Shown here: in pieces, positions 35,506 through 46,700 of the stretch
How positions within the stretch are numbered: the stretch's first letter is position 1
Layout: every line of letters starts with the position of its first letter
Source of the DNA: Deroplatys truncata
Taxonomy: Eukaryota > Arthropoda > Insecta > Mantodea > Mantidae
Assembly: GCA_030765065.1 (NCBI GenBank)
Contig: CM060976.1
Location: 59,938,539 to 60,002,538 of the forward strand
Length of the DNA stretch: 64,000 nucleotides
Direction of reading: 5' to 3'
Notes under the pieces: model-generated
Databases searched by the model: none
What the model saw: only the letters and a program-made list of their open reading frames with translations
What the model was told of the DNA's origin: nothing
Program-made: the position numbers and the translations under genes

Positions 35506-35538
35506 AGATGTCCACCGCAGTTGTGGACGAAACGTCTG
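35459..35538 (+). ncRNA. Hammerhead-ribozyme-like motif, right arm
   Basis: Core boxes CTGAAGA (35502-35508; consensus CUGANGA) and GAAA (35529-35532) flank a 6-bp stem II, GTCCAC (35510-35515) with GTGGAC (35523-35528), loop CGCAGTT. Stem III can form between CAGACG (35459-35464) and CGTCTG (35533-35538). Stem I is short and uncertain (GCG 35467-35469 with CGC). The base before the expected cleavage site reads C where the consensus has U, so activity is doubtful. Penelope-like elements are known to encode hammerhead motifs near their ends, which fits this place. Confidence 0.65.
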
Positions 35539-35631
35539 GGAAATCTTTCTTCAGCAGACCACGGCATAACAGCCCGGAAAATCATATTAGTTATAATTGT
35601 GACACCGGCCGTGAAAACCTACGTTCTTACA

Positions 35632-35645
35632 TGATTATAGATATT
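35632..35645. repeat. Target-site duplication, right copy
   Basis: TGATTATAGATATT, abutting the 3' end of the right Penelope-like copy. Confidence 0.85.
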
Positions 35646-35808
35646 GTTATGCAGCGATGTAATTACATACGAAACCAAGGTATTGGGACTGAATGATATA
35701 AGAGACAAGTGTAGTGGACCGTCTGGTCATTAGTACCACCAAGAGTGATTCAGAAGATTCAGAATCTGACCTGTAAGAAGTAGAGCCACTGCCAGAATCG
35801 GAATAAAA

Positions 35809-36125
35809 ATCTGATGTGTTACACTCACATGACTTTCTCTACTCTTGTACAAACCATTTTTACAAACTCTTATTCCCCATGTATTTCATATTAATCGAGA
35901 TAAACATTTGCAGAAACGATCTTTTGACATGCAAAGAGAATTACATTTTACACATAGCCACCAGTTCTAAAAATATTTGACTATGGCTTAAGGCCTACGA
36001 AGTACTCCTTGTTTTGTATTTGCAAGGGCAATATAGAAATGCAGTAGGCTTTAAGCATCGACATATATCTTAATAGCTGGTTGCTAGGTGCAGCACCATT
36101 CTCTTTGCATATCCAAGAGAAAAAC
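35809..36125 (-). repeat. HINE-like repeat, copy 16, 3' fragment
   Basis: Reverse fragment starting ATCTGATGTGTTACACTCAC, with an intact hairpin (GTGTTACACTCACAT) and ACTTTCTCTACT. Only the last ~310 bp of the family. Confidence 0.85.
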
Positions 36126-37004
36126 ATTTCATGTGTTACACTCACATGACTTTCTCTACTCTTGTACAAACTATTTTTACAAACGCTTATTCTCCGTCTA
36201 CTTCATGTTAATCGAGACTCTATATTATTGCAAATTTTCTTGTAGCTGTAAGGGGAATAATTATTTACAAGGGCAATATAGAAATACAGTAGCCTTTAAA
36301 CATAGACATTACTCTTAATAGTGGTTGCTAAGTGCAGCATCATTTTCTTTACCACAGATTAATACTCTTTGCATATCAAAGACAAAAAAATGAATAACGA
36401 ATTCCCATTTAAGAAAATAAGTATTGAAATATTTAAGGGAATAACAAGCAATATCTCGAAAATGGTTCACTCAACAAAAAATTATATGACATAAATTGTG
36501 TATTTTAACACGATCTACATTTTTTGTGTAGTAAAGTTTTGTCTATCTCTTATGGTTTACCAGTATGCAAAAGTCGTTCACAATGAAGAATACCTTGGGA
36601 GACATTCCCAGAAAATTCGAGATACTCATTTCATTTGCCATAAAAATGTCATAAACTTATGATATTTTATTCAAAAGCGTTAGAGCCACTTTTGAGAAAA
36701 TTAAAACTTTCGAAAAATGTTCCATATAAACGGTACTCTGGGGTGGGGGAATTTTCTTTAAAACCTTCGTGTCGCATCTCTGGAAGATACTGAACCTAAA
36801 TACCAAGTTTGCTGTTTATCTGACTGTTAGTTTCTGAGTTATGCTCTTCACAGACGCACACACAGACAGACACGGACATGTTTCAAAAATGCTTTTTTTG
36901 GATTCAGGGGGTTTCAAAACATATATTTCCGGTGAAATCTCGGTATCGAATTTTTGGGTGGAATACAATACCTCCCCTGCTTACTACACGTAGTAGAGAA
37001 AGTA
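36126..37004 (-). repeat. HINE-like repeat, copy 17
   Basis: Reverse, near full length, from CATGTGTTACACTCACATG to ACGTAGTAGAGAAAGTAAAA. Confidence 0.9.
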
Positions 37005-37654
37005 AAAATGAATAACGAATTCCCATTTGAGAAAAGGTAAAAGTATTGGAAAATTTAAGGGAATAACAAGCAATATCTCGAAAATGGTTCACTCAAAATA
37101 AAGATGTAAATGACATAAATTGTGTATTTTAACGCGATCTACAGTTTTTGTGTAGTAAAATTTTGTCTATCTCTTATGGTTTACCAGTTATACACAAGTC
37201 GTTCACAATGAAGAATACTTTTGGAGACATTCCCAGAAAATTCGAGATACTCATTGCATTTGTCATAAAAATGTCCTAAACTTATGGTATTTTATTCACA
37301 ATCGTTAGAGCCAATTTTGAGAACATTAAAAGTTTCGAAAAATGTCCCATGTAAACGGTAATCTGGGGTGGGGGGATTTTCTTTAAAACCTTCGTGTCGC
37401 ATCTCTGGAAGATACTGAACCTAAATACCAAGTTGGGTGTTTATCTGACTGTTCGTTTCTGAGTTATGCTGTTCACAGACACACACACACAGACAGACAC
37501 ACACACACAGACACACGCACGGAAATGTTTCCAAAAATGCTTTTTTTTGGATTCAGGGGGTTTCAAAACATATATTTCCGGTGAAATCTCGGTATCGAAT
37601 TTTTGGGTGGAATACAACACTTCCCGTGCTTACTATACGTAGTAGAGAAAGTAA
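37005..37654 (-). repeat. HINE-like repeat, copy 18, tandem partner of copy 17
   Basis: Starts at TGAATAACGAATTCCCATTT (37009), which also occurs at 36391 in copy 17. From there the two run in parallel with a 618-bp period and high identity to their 5' ends. A segmental tandem duplication of the 5' two thirds of the element is the simplest reading. Confidence 0.9.
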
Positions 37655-37672
37655 AACTAAATACTAAGCGGA

Positions 37673-37675
<3 letters not shown>

Positions 37676-37767
<92 letters not shown>
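37676..37767. repeat. (TAG)n microsatellite, about 30 units
   Basis: Nearly perfect AGT/TAG array of about 92 bp, between reverse copy 18 and forward copy 19. The all-leucine minus-strand frame across it is a by-product. Confidence 0.97.
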
Positions 37768-38139
37768 ATATATTAGTAAGATCTACAAGGTAGCTTATTA
37801 CAAAGAGAACAAATGTCCAGTACGCATATAATCCCCAAGTCCTACGCATTAAGCAACAGTTTTGATGCAGTCTCAGATCTGCACCAGTAACGTGAACCGT
37901 ACAAAATGCCACTCTTCCATTTTCGCATTTCCGCTCTCACGCGGAAGGACATATACCAAGTATAAGTATAGGTGATTAGTGGTGAATGTAAAAAATGTTG
38001 GCAATATTATATGGGTATTCAAACTTCTTTCATGTAATGTAAATCATCTTCCCCCTCCTGCCTGCCTTGGAAAAATTTTCCCAAAATAACTTACCGCCTG
38101 TACTTTATTATGTTACTAGGTTGATCCTTGGTGTTTGTT

Positions 38140-39004
38140 ACTTTCTCTACTACGTGTAGTAAGTAGGGAAAGTATTGTATTCCACCCAAAAATTCGATAC
38201 CGAGATTTCACCGGAAATATATGTTTTGAGGTCGCCTGAATCCAATATCCAATAAAAGCATTTTGGAAACATGTCCGTGTGTGTGTGTGTGTGTGTCTGT
38301 CTGTGAACAGCATAACTCAGAAACGAACAGCAGGATAAATACCAAACTTGGTATTTAGGTTCAGTATCTTCCAGAGATGCGACACGAAGGTTTTCAAGAA
38401 AATCCCCCATCCCAGATTACCCTTTACATGGAACATTTTTCGAAACTTTTAATTTTTTCAAGAACGGCTCTAACTATTTTGATTAAAATATAATATATTT
38501 AAATAGTTTCATGACAAATAAAATGTATATCTTGAATTTTCTGGGAATATCTCCAAAAGTATTCTTCATTGTGAACGACTTTTGCATAACTGTAAACCAT
38601 AAGAGATAAGACAAATTTTTACTGCACAAAAAATGTAGATTGCATTAAAATAAACAATTTATGTCATATACATATTTGTTGTTGTTGTTGTTGAGCGAAC
38701 CATTTTCGAGATATTGTTTGTTATTCCCTTAAATTCTTCAATACTTATACTTTTTCTCAAATGGGAATTCGTTATTCATTTTTTTTGTCCTGGTAATGCA
38801 AAGAGAATGGAATACTCCACATAGCAAGCAGCTCTTAAAATATTTGACCATCGCTTAAAGCCTACCAATTCCCCTTGCACCTAGAAGAAAATTAGCAATA
38901 ATATTAACATCTCGATATCTCGATTAACATGAAGCATGTGGAGAATAAGTTAAAAATAGTTTGTACAAGAGCAGAGAAACTCATGTGAGTGTAACACATC
39001 AGAT
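38140..39004 (+). repeat. HINE-like repeat, copy 19
   Basis: Forward, near full length: ACTTTCTCTACTACGTGTAG at the left and GCAGAGAAACTCATGTGAGT with GTAACACATCAGA at the right. A (TTG)n run at about 38678-38696 is a private change. Confidence 0.9.
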
Positions 39005-39114
39005 TGTTTATTCTTTCATAGTTTGAACAGTTTTAAAACACTCACATTAACATTTGTTCAAGTGTGGCATACTCTAAAAACTATGTTTCTAAGGGAGGAC
39101 TTCAACTAATTTTT

Positions 39115-39295
39115 CAGGCTGTACTTGATAAGAAACAAAGCAGTACCATAACTAATTCTTCTTCCACACAAGTCGTGTGTAGGCCAAGGTTGGAAATATA
39201 GATAAACCTGCAAATTTCAGTGCCATAGTCGGGATTTGAACCACGGATTTTCTCTTTATGTGTCGTTCCTCTAAACAACTGAGCTATCATGGCAA
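39115..39295 (-). mobile_element. SINE with tRNA-like head
   Basis: The minus-strand head spans 39293 to 39222 (72 nt, tRNA size). It has GCCATGA against CTATGGC as partial acceptor stem, A box ATAGCTCAGTTG (39277-39290 region) and B box GGTTCAAATCCC (39231-39243). The anticodon arm does not fold well. The body runs on to about 39115 with AATTTGCAGGTTTATCTAT. A working tRNA gene is less likely. Confidence 0.6.
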
Positions 39296-39424
39296 GGTGT
39301 CGGCACAATACTAAACTCCTAACTGGCTCGCATTTCTCTGTAAACCACGGAGATGTCAAATTCCTTTGAGAATTTAGATGACATGCCCGAATGGCGACTT
39401 ACAATCTCTTAAGTGCTTTAAGTG

Positions 39425-39500
39425 CGCGTTGCCACGGTAGCTCAGTTGGTTAGACTGTGGCACGGAAAACCGAATTCTAACTTTCCAAGAAGACCATGTT
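39425..39500 (+). mobile_element. tRNA-like head of a second SINE
   Basis: GCCACGGTAGCTCAGTTGGT at 39429-39448 has a near-perfect tRNA A box. The B-box half is replaced by CGAATTCTAACTTTCC. The head faces away from the SINE at 39115-39295, so the two are divergent. Confidence 0.5.
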
Positions 39501-40130
39501 AGTTCCTGGAATATCCCAGTTATGACGGATGTTGAATATATTAATGAGTACATGAATAGCTTACTTATTAAAACCTCATACGTCCGTTTTTGAGCTATTA
39601 ATCTGAATAAATAACAAAATGACAGATTGTTTTACGTTTACAATCCCATGTTTCCGTCATTGTGATATTAGACCTTAACTAAGAACTATACTCGTTTGTC
39701 TTTCGTGAACTAAAGTTTTCAACAGGATATATATATATATCAGAGACCAGCAATTCGTATGTCGATACTCTCATTTTCAGGTCTGATACAAAGACGAGTA
39801 TAGGGCTAAGGAAGACAACACAGCACACCATTTTTTTGCAATCTGGGGTGCTATTGTGACCGTCTGGCACTCCATTACTTACACACTCCTTTCTGTGCAC
39901 TTCTCGACTAAATATTAGGTGATTATTATTATTAAAAGAAGAAACACCATTTAGAATAACGTTAATTAAAAACGATACACTAAACCAGCTACTCCATATA
40001 TTAATTCGAAATAGTGAAAATACGCTTAAAATAATTATGTACAAGCAACGGAAATTGACTCAAGATTGTCAAAACATTTCTGTGGAGAAATCAAAGATAC
40101 AAAGAAAATAACATAAAAAGATTAAGTAGA
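39501..40130. other. Unassigned
   Basis: AT-rich. An (AT)n run lies near 39729-39739. No supported gene. Confidence 0.35.
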
Positions 40131-40225
40131 GACGGGACGGGAGGGAACGGGACGGGACGGGACGGGACGGGACGGGACGGGACGGGACGGGATGGATGGA
40201 TGGAATTGGATGGATGGATGGATAG
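40131..40225. repeat. Compound (GACGG)n(GGAT)n array
   Basis: About eleven GACGG units, then about eight GGAT units. G-rich on the plus strand in runs of three, so G-quadruplex formation is possible. Confidence 0.95.
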
Positions 40226-40239
40226 TATAGTATTAAGTA

Positions 40240-40490
40240 ATAAAGTGCTAGAACAATTCGGAAATTTTAACTACTTGGGCTGCAATGTAACACGCTAATC
40301 AATCAATGAAGCGATAAGCAACAAAATAAAATTTCAATAAATTTGAGGAAAAAAAGCCAACACCTTGAAATAAAAAACAAATTTAAAATGTTGCAAGTTT
40401 ACCTGTATGCTTCGGAGACATGGACTATAAAAAAGAGAGATTGGAAACAAACACAATCTGTGGAATGAAATGAAGCCACAGACCGGCTAA
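40240..40490 (+). pseudogene. LINE reverse transcriptase C-terminal relic (second copy)
   Basis: FGNFNYLGCNVT (40258-40293) and YASETWTIKKRDW (about 40407-40445) match the FNYLGCDI and YGSESWTITKRERS blocks of the relic at 16320-17130, with stops between. The microsatellite lies immediately upstream. Confidence 0.75.
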
Positions 40491-40506
40491 TGCGTAATCA
40501 TGCTGT

Positions 40507-41150
40507 ACTGCATTGACCTCGGTACTTTTCCGATGCGCAACTGGCGGCGCATGACGCATTCAAGGCTACCTTTATCAGCTGTGCTTCAGTTGCTGCTTTG
40601 TGTTCGTGCTGGAGAGAGAGTTATACCGCGCTTGAACAACGAATTTTTATGTACGATACATACGTAAAAGCTGCATCATGTAGACAGATGTGTAGACAAT
40701 TTCAGGAGAAATTTCCTGGTATTCCAGGTCCAGGAAAACAAAATGTAGACGTCTGGTTAATAAGTTCAGGACAACGGGATCGTTAAACGCTAAACCTAAG
40801 AAGCGAAAATGAGATGTTCTAACGGAAGAGGAATTGACGAAATTGGTTCCTCTATTTGTGGCAACCCTAAAAGTAAAGTTTACAGGTACAATTTCCAACC
40901 CATAGACGAACTTAAGGACGATATAAAAACAGAAATTATGAACTTTTACGCAAGAAGAACTTATGCGTGTGGATGGAAATTTCATTCGAAGATACCAGGA
41001 TGCCTTTACGTAGGTGTTCGCCACCTTCAACCCCACTTGTAATAAGATGAGTACTCATTATAGTGAATTTTACTATCACTCTTGAGTAAGGAACGCGAGA
41101 GTTGCGGAACGAAAAATCCCCAGTGTGGTAGTGCGCATCCGGGCCCCACC
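40507..41150 (+). pseudogene. Transposase relic with DUF4817-like start, internally deleted
   Basis: The frame containing LEQRIFMYDTYVKAASC, then CRQMCRQFQEKFPGIPG, is the N-terminal HTH type seen at 6190-6720. It stops at about 40786. A second frame has PIDELKDDIKTEIMN and ends VGVRHLQPHL, resembling the C-terminal 'LRRRxxxCxxxGGRHFQHLL' end of mariner-like DUF4817 proteins. The middle (catalytic core) seems missing. No clear inverted ends were found. Confidence 0.6.
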
Positions 41151-41233
41151 ATAAAACGACTACATTGTATCATATTAGATCGGATTAAAATGAAGATATA
41201 AAAAGAATTCGGTATTTTTCCTGAAACGAAAAA

Positions 41234-42113
41234 AATCTGCTATGATATATTCACATGACTTTCTGTACACTCTATCTTTATTAGTGAGTATACAAACTTT
41301 TCTTATTAAAGCTTATATTATATCTCTACATTTAGTCCAAATAAACCTTTGCAAAAGTAGCTACATTATACATTTGGTTATAAATACAAAGATAACAGCG
41401 TTAGCCAAATGTTTAAGAACTTGACGCTACATGCTGGCCTTAAAATCTCAAACGTTTTCCATGTAATCGTAAAAAAACAACTGAAAATCGACGATACTTA
41501 AAAATAATAACAAGTATTGAACAACTCGGACCTTCACTGACTAATATATTACAAGCGGCTTATGCCATAAAAAGTTTATTTTAAGTAAATTGTGTGTTTT
41601 AAAGAGATCTACATTTTTTCTGTGGTACTTTTCGTCTATCGTTTAATATTTACCAGTTATAAAAATTATACAAAATTCCTTCCGAATGACGAGGACTTCC
41701 TAGGCTATTCCCAGAAAATTCAAGATATACACTTTATTTGTCACATAAATATCTTTTATATGTGGTATTTTAATCAAGATCGTTAGACTAATTTTTAGAA
41801 GATTAAAATCTTCGAAAAATGTTCCCTATAAGAGCAGTTAGGAGTGGGAGGATTTACTTATAAATCTTCATGTCACATCCTTGGAAGATACTAAACTCAA
41901 ATACCAAGTTTAGTATTTATCTGACTTTTAGTTTTTGAGCTATGCTGTTCACAGACAGACAAGTACACAGACACAGACACAGACACACACACACACACAC
42001 ACGGACATGTTTCCAAAAGTGCTTTATTTGAACTCAGGGCGCCTCAAAGCTTGTGTTTCCGATGAAACCTCCGTATCGAATCTTTGAGTGGAGTGCAATA
42101 CTTCCCCGAAAGT
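41234..42113 (-). repeat. HINE-like repeat, copy 20
   Basis: Reverse, near full length, with a (CA)n-type microsatellite of about 50 bp at 41955-42002. Its 5' end is damaged (CTTCCCCGAAAGTAAAAATA). Confidence 0.85.
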
Positions 42114-42288
42114 AAAAATACTAACAAACACAGGAAAATCAAAAACCATTTACAAAAATGGGTAATATCTGCACAGCTCAAACATACACATAAACTTTAG
42201 GCTACAGAAATATAGAAGACCAGCAAAACGATGGAAAGAAATATATGGACGTAACAGATATCCCCTAAACGATTAAGATTTACTTTTT

Positions 42289-43153
42289 ACTTTCTCTACT
42301 ACCTATAGTAAGTAGGGGAAGTATTGTATTCCACCCAAAAATTTGATATCGAGATTTCACCGGAAATACATGTTTTGAGGGCCGCTGAATCCAAATAAAG
42401 AATTTTTGGAAACATGTCCGTGTGTGGGTGTGTGTGTGTGTCTGTGTGTTTGAGAATATCATTATTCAAAAATGAAAAGTCGGGTAAGTACCAAACTTGG
42501 CATTTAAGCTCAGTATCTTCCAAGGATACGACACTAAGATTTTCAAGAAAATTCCCCACTCCAACTACCCTTTACATGGAGCACTTTTCGAAAATGTTGA
42601 TCTTCTTAAAGGTAGCTCTAACGATTTTGATTAAAATACCATATATTCGATGTTTACATGACAAATAAAGTGTATATATTAAGTTTTCTGGGAATAGCCT
42701 TTGAAGTCCTTTTCATTCGGAACGAATTTTATACAATTTTGTATAGTAAACGTTAAGGGATAGACGGAAACGTACAACACACAGAATGTACCTCTCTCTA
42801 AAACACACAATTTATTTCCAATAATTTCCTTTGTGGCATAAGTGATTTCTGAGGTATCCTTCATTACTTATCCGAATTTCTTGGTCATTCTTTAAAGTCC
42901 TTTCAACATTCAGTGGTTTCTTGCGATTGCATGGATGCAGTACAGAATTTTAAGACCAGCATATAGCACCTAGTTCTTAAAAATTTGACTATCCCTGTTC
43001 CTTTTGTATCTACAACGAAATGTGTACTATTTATGCAAAGGTTTATTTGGATAAAACTGTAGTAGATAGAAAAATAATCTTTATTAAAAATAGTTTGTAC
43101 ACCCAAAAATAACGATAGAGGTTAGATAAGGTCATGTGAATATATCACATCAG
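42289..43153 (+). repeat. HINE-like repeat, copy 21
   Basis: Forward, near full length, head to head with copy 20 across 175 bp. Starts ACTTTCTCTACTACCTATAG. Confidence 0.9.
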
Positions 43154-43159
43154 ATATTT

Positions 43160-44432
43160 TTATTATTTTTATTGTTATAATCATTGTATCATTATTACAA
43201 AATACACATACATAGAAATTAAGAAACCCCGAAAGAATAGACTCTGTTATATATGCAGGTACTGGATCGCTCACAGACAATTAACACCTGAATTTGCCAA
43301 AACCTGGCAAGGAATTTTGAAGTGATCCACTTAGAGGTGTTCAAATTCACTACTCTCGGCGATTACGGGCAAGCATGCCTTCCATAAGGCCTATCTCCAA
43401 TAGACAGAATGCACCAACTTTAGGCACTAGTGAATGCCAGTTATACCCTCGAAAATATGAAAGGATACTGGAATGAAAATAAGTAGCAGTCCCATCTTCT
43501 TATACTTTTCCTTCTGTGAAATTTACTTAAAATTAGAAGATCCTAGAAATAATCTGATATCATAATTTTTAAGCAGATGACCATAACATGTGATAGTACC
43601 ATTGCTTCGAAAGACTTTACATTAATACCCAAGTGATGCGATATTGTTATATACAGGGGTGAGTCCAAAAGGTTTTGCAGCTAGATATTAAATTTAGTTA
43701 CCCCGGAATAAACATTGGGGAGCATAGCTGCAGTGGCAAGGACAGGGACAGGACCTTAGCTGCACTAATTTAAGGCAGGCGTGGTATATTCATAACAAAA
43801 TACACTTCGTTTCACATTTACTGTGGTTTATTATAAATTTACCTTGGTGTCATTACATCGTTTACAACAGATTACAGACAAACATTGGAGGGAGATGCTC
43901 CACACACACGATCCACGCACTTTTACATACAATCAATCGCCCTGAAGGCACACAAAAGACTCATCCACGCTACTGACTGACGCCACAAGACAAAGAAAAT
44001 AACTTCCCTCCCTTTCCTCTCCGCCCCCTTGGCCAGGGGTTGGGGAGAGAGAGATGCCGAGTCGGACGGAATTCAAACCCCAATCAAAATAATTATACAC
44101 AACAATGTCTTGCTACAAAGCAATAATGTGTCCGACGTGACAATGCATACGCTACAATATACAGCAATCCCGGCCTGTAAGGCCAATATTCTGGCTGGGG
44201 AATGCATAATGTCATACCACCTTCCCGTATCTGTTGGAGATCGCGCACCTCTACCGTACGTATGTGGAATTGAGGCCGGCAGTCGGGTAAGCAGGTCTAG
44301 GTCCTTTATAAGCTGTAGTGCCACGGGATCATTATTCGAATGCTTTAGAATCGACTTTGAATATGCCAGGTGGCCCACGCAAGCCGTGTTTCTTTGAAGT
44401 TAGTTTGCTCGAGTTACGGTGGATGCCAACAT
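43160..44432. other. Unassigned block, GC-richer in its second half
   Basis: On the minus strand, a TTATAAAGG TATA-like box at about 44310 and an AATAAA near 43830 could mark an LTR or a small transcription unit, and TGTT...AACA ends can be placed near 43649 and 44431. I found no target duplication or partner LTR. Frames at 44029-44397 have no family. Confidence 0.25.
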
Positions 44433-46698
44433 AGTTCTCTAAGCAGAATTGTAATGGGGATATGGGTGAGATTACCTTGAATGGTGATCCTGATAATTAT
44501 TACCAGGGCGATATAAATAGTTAAATAAAGAAATTATAGTAAGATAAAGAACATGTATAATAATAAATGTATAATGTAATAAGCCTGAGTTGAAATAATT
44601 GTCCACAAAGACAAAGGTAATTAGCGAGTCATGTTAAGCAGTCATTAGTAACAGCGTGAATAGCGAACGCGTTAGTAAGAAGGTTCATGGAAGGCTGTTA
44701 AGGTAATAAGTTCAGTACGTTTGTAGTCGTGTAAACAGAATTCTGCAAAAGAGAAAGAGAATAAAATTCTGAGATTCTGGGAGGTAGCCCCCAGTAATAA
44801 TGCCACACACGCCTACTTCGAATTTTGAGATTGGAGCGCATATGTAGGAACCTTGGTGGGATAGTTCTGAGGTAGGCGGAGCTTAAGAAGAAGAGCATGT
44901 ATTGCTACAATTAGCATCTTTTTCTTTCTTTCTTTCTTTCTTTTCTTTCTTTGTCTTTCGTAAACCTGAAAACTTAGTCTTTAACGTGTTTGGCAGTTCG
45001 CAGCCCCTAAGACCGCGCTGGGTTAGCAGTAACTAATAAGTATAATAAGTCAATTGTTATAGTCTCGAATGCTGATTCATCATCAGCTTCATTCTTTATC
45101 TTCAAACGGTCGGCAACTCACTTCAACAGCTCAAGTATTAGACCATATAAATTTTCTCAGTCAATTTAAACTGGTGTTGTTCTTTCAAAATACGCTCACG
45201 CATACCCTGAGAGAAAGATCTCATAGGCAACTACTATAGCGGCCCGCAACAGATGCCAAAGCAAAGGATACGGTTTCAAAAAGTGACAACCAAGTCCGGC
45301 TTCAATGGAAGCCGTGTGCTTGAAAACATCTTTTCCAGTGAATTCACTTTACATAAAAACTAAATTATACCTTCTATATATTATTAATGCATTATTCAAA
45401 ATAAAGAATGCATTACCTTCTGTAGTCATATAAGCGTATACATGTAGTCATATATCAGTAAAGGCACATCTTAACATTTCTGATGATATTGAGAGACAGG
45501 CAGGACGAAAGCTTTCTGGTAACATTTCTAGATTTTTCTAGTTCCGTTTTGAAACCCTGGCTTTTGACATAACTGCGTAATAAAAACTCACGTGAGTTCA
45601 GGGTAATGTAACTGGATATTAAATGCAAATATTATCATGTATCCCGGTTTTCAGAGCACACATTGTTGCGGTATTCTCTAACTGCTCTAGAATAATGGGG
45701 TGGTGCAGCATCTTGCTGAAATCGATGGTTTAGGGGGAAACTAAATGTCAAAAATTGCCAAAAAGTGTAGTGATTGTGTAGTGATATAAATTGGAGTGTT
45801 CACTTTAATTTTATCTATACTTTATTGCTGTGAACAAAATATTTAAATACGTTTTTCTGCACAGTTTGAAGTAGAATGGTATACTTTAGGCCATTTTAAG
45901 CGGAATTTTTACCGTATACGTTGGTACTATTATTAGGTATGTCAGCCCCTTTGTGATCAAGCTATGAGATTTCTGTCTTTGTATAATATGCGTGTCTGTT
46001 TTCACCATTTTTGCTTTGAACTGCTTTGTCTGCGAGTGCCATTTTCTGGATAAATTGCCCTTTTTCTTAGAAACTATTGAAGGCAACTAAATTAAATTTT
46101 AGGATGATAAAAGCAAGAATTAAGTTCTGTTGGGCATCTACTTTAATGTTAATAAAATGGGTGTTATATTTTTAACAAAATACCTTATTACTGAAAGAAA
46201 TCATATTATTTAATAAACAAATTCATTAAATAAAGGTATATCAGTGAACCTAGAAAGCATTCGTCTACAGCCTGTAAAAATTTCAGCCCGATACTTTGAA
46301 TAGTTTTGAGCAAATGGGTCCTGAAGAGCAGATTTAACTTGGCGGGATAAGGTTTTTAATCTCTTCCTAATGCTGACTATAGAGCACATTTCCAGATTCA
46401 ACTCATTCTACAGGAATTACAAATTAAGTTACCCAGTAAACTTAGGGGCCAAAAATAGCAAATAAAAGATGTCTCCTAGAATACTGAACCATACGTTTAT
46501 TCCACACTGTGCCAGCATGCGATGCGTTTATGCCCAGTAAGAATGCTACAAACCTTAATAATGCTAATTATGTTTATTCACTTTGGGATTATTTGCGGAA
46601 TAGTAGGAATTTTAGCACGTAGCTTTTGTTTATCTTATTTAACAGTCTCCTGCACAGAGATTGTATGAAACTATTGATGGAAGTGCAGCTTTTAAATA
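44433..46698. other. Unassigned
   Basis: Contains a (TTTC)n tract at about 44921-44950. No gene recognised. A word GGGGGAAACTAAATG at 45732-45746 also occurs in family G (32180 region), probably a fragment. Confidence 0.35.
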
Positions 46699-46700
46699 TA

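Larger units (their letters stand above)
33775..35631. mobile_element. Penelope-like retroelement inserted as a near-perfect palindrome
   Basis: Two arms, 33775-34650 (minus orientation) and 34723-35598 (plus), are inverse copies of each other with 2 differences over 876 bp by my base-by-base comparison (34559/34814 and 34491/34882, both transitions at CpG-type positions). A 72-bp spacer lies between them. The right copy continues with native Penelope-like sequence on both sides (to about 34657 and to 35631, including GACACCGGCCGTGAAAAC). The left copy lacks the last 33 bases. A 14-bp direct repeat, TGATTATAGATATT, lies at 33761-33774 and 35632-35645 immediately outside, so the pair behaves as one insertion with a single target-site duplication. 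Confidence 0.93.

Noticed and set aside
33775..35598. Palindrome as a pure assembly artefact
   Set aside because: The single 14-bp duplication outside and the extra native sequence at only one end and at the junction argue for a real insertion. Long reads should still confirm it.
37676..37767. CRISPR-like array
   Set aside because: Simple trinucleotide repeat without spacers; no repeat-spacer pattern exists anywhere in the window.
37664..37912. 82-codon frame with a long leucine run
   Set aside because: It is the translation of the TAG microsatellite.
39222..39293. Working tRNA gene
   Set aside because: Size and boxes fit, but the anticodon arm does not fold and the sequence continues into a SINE-like body.
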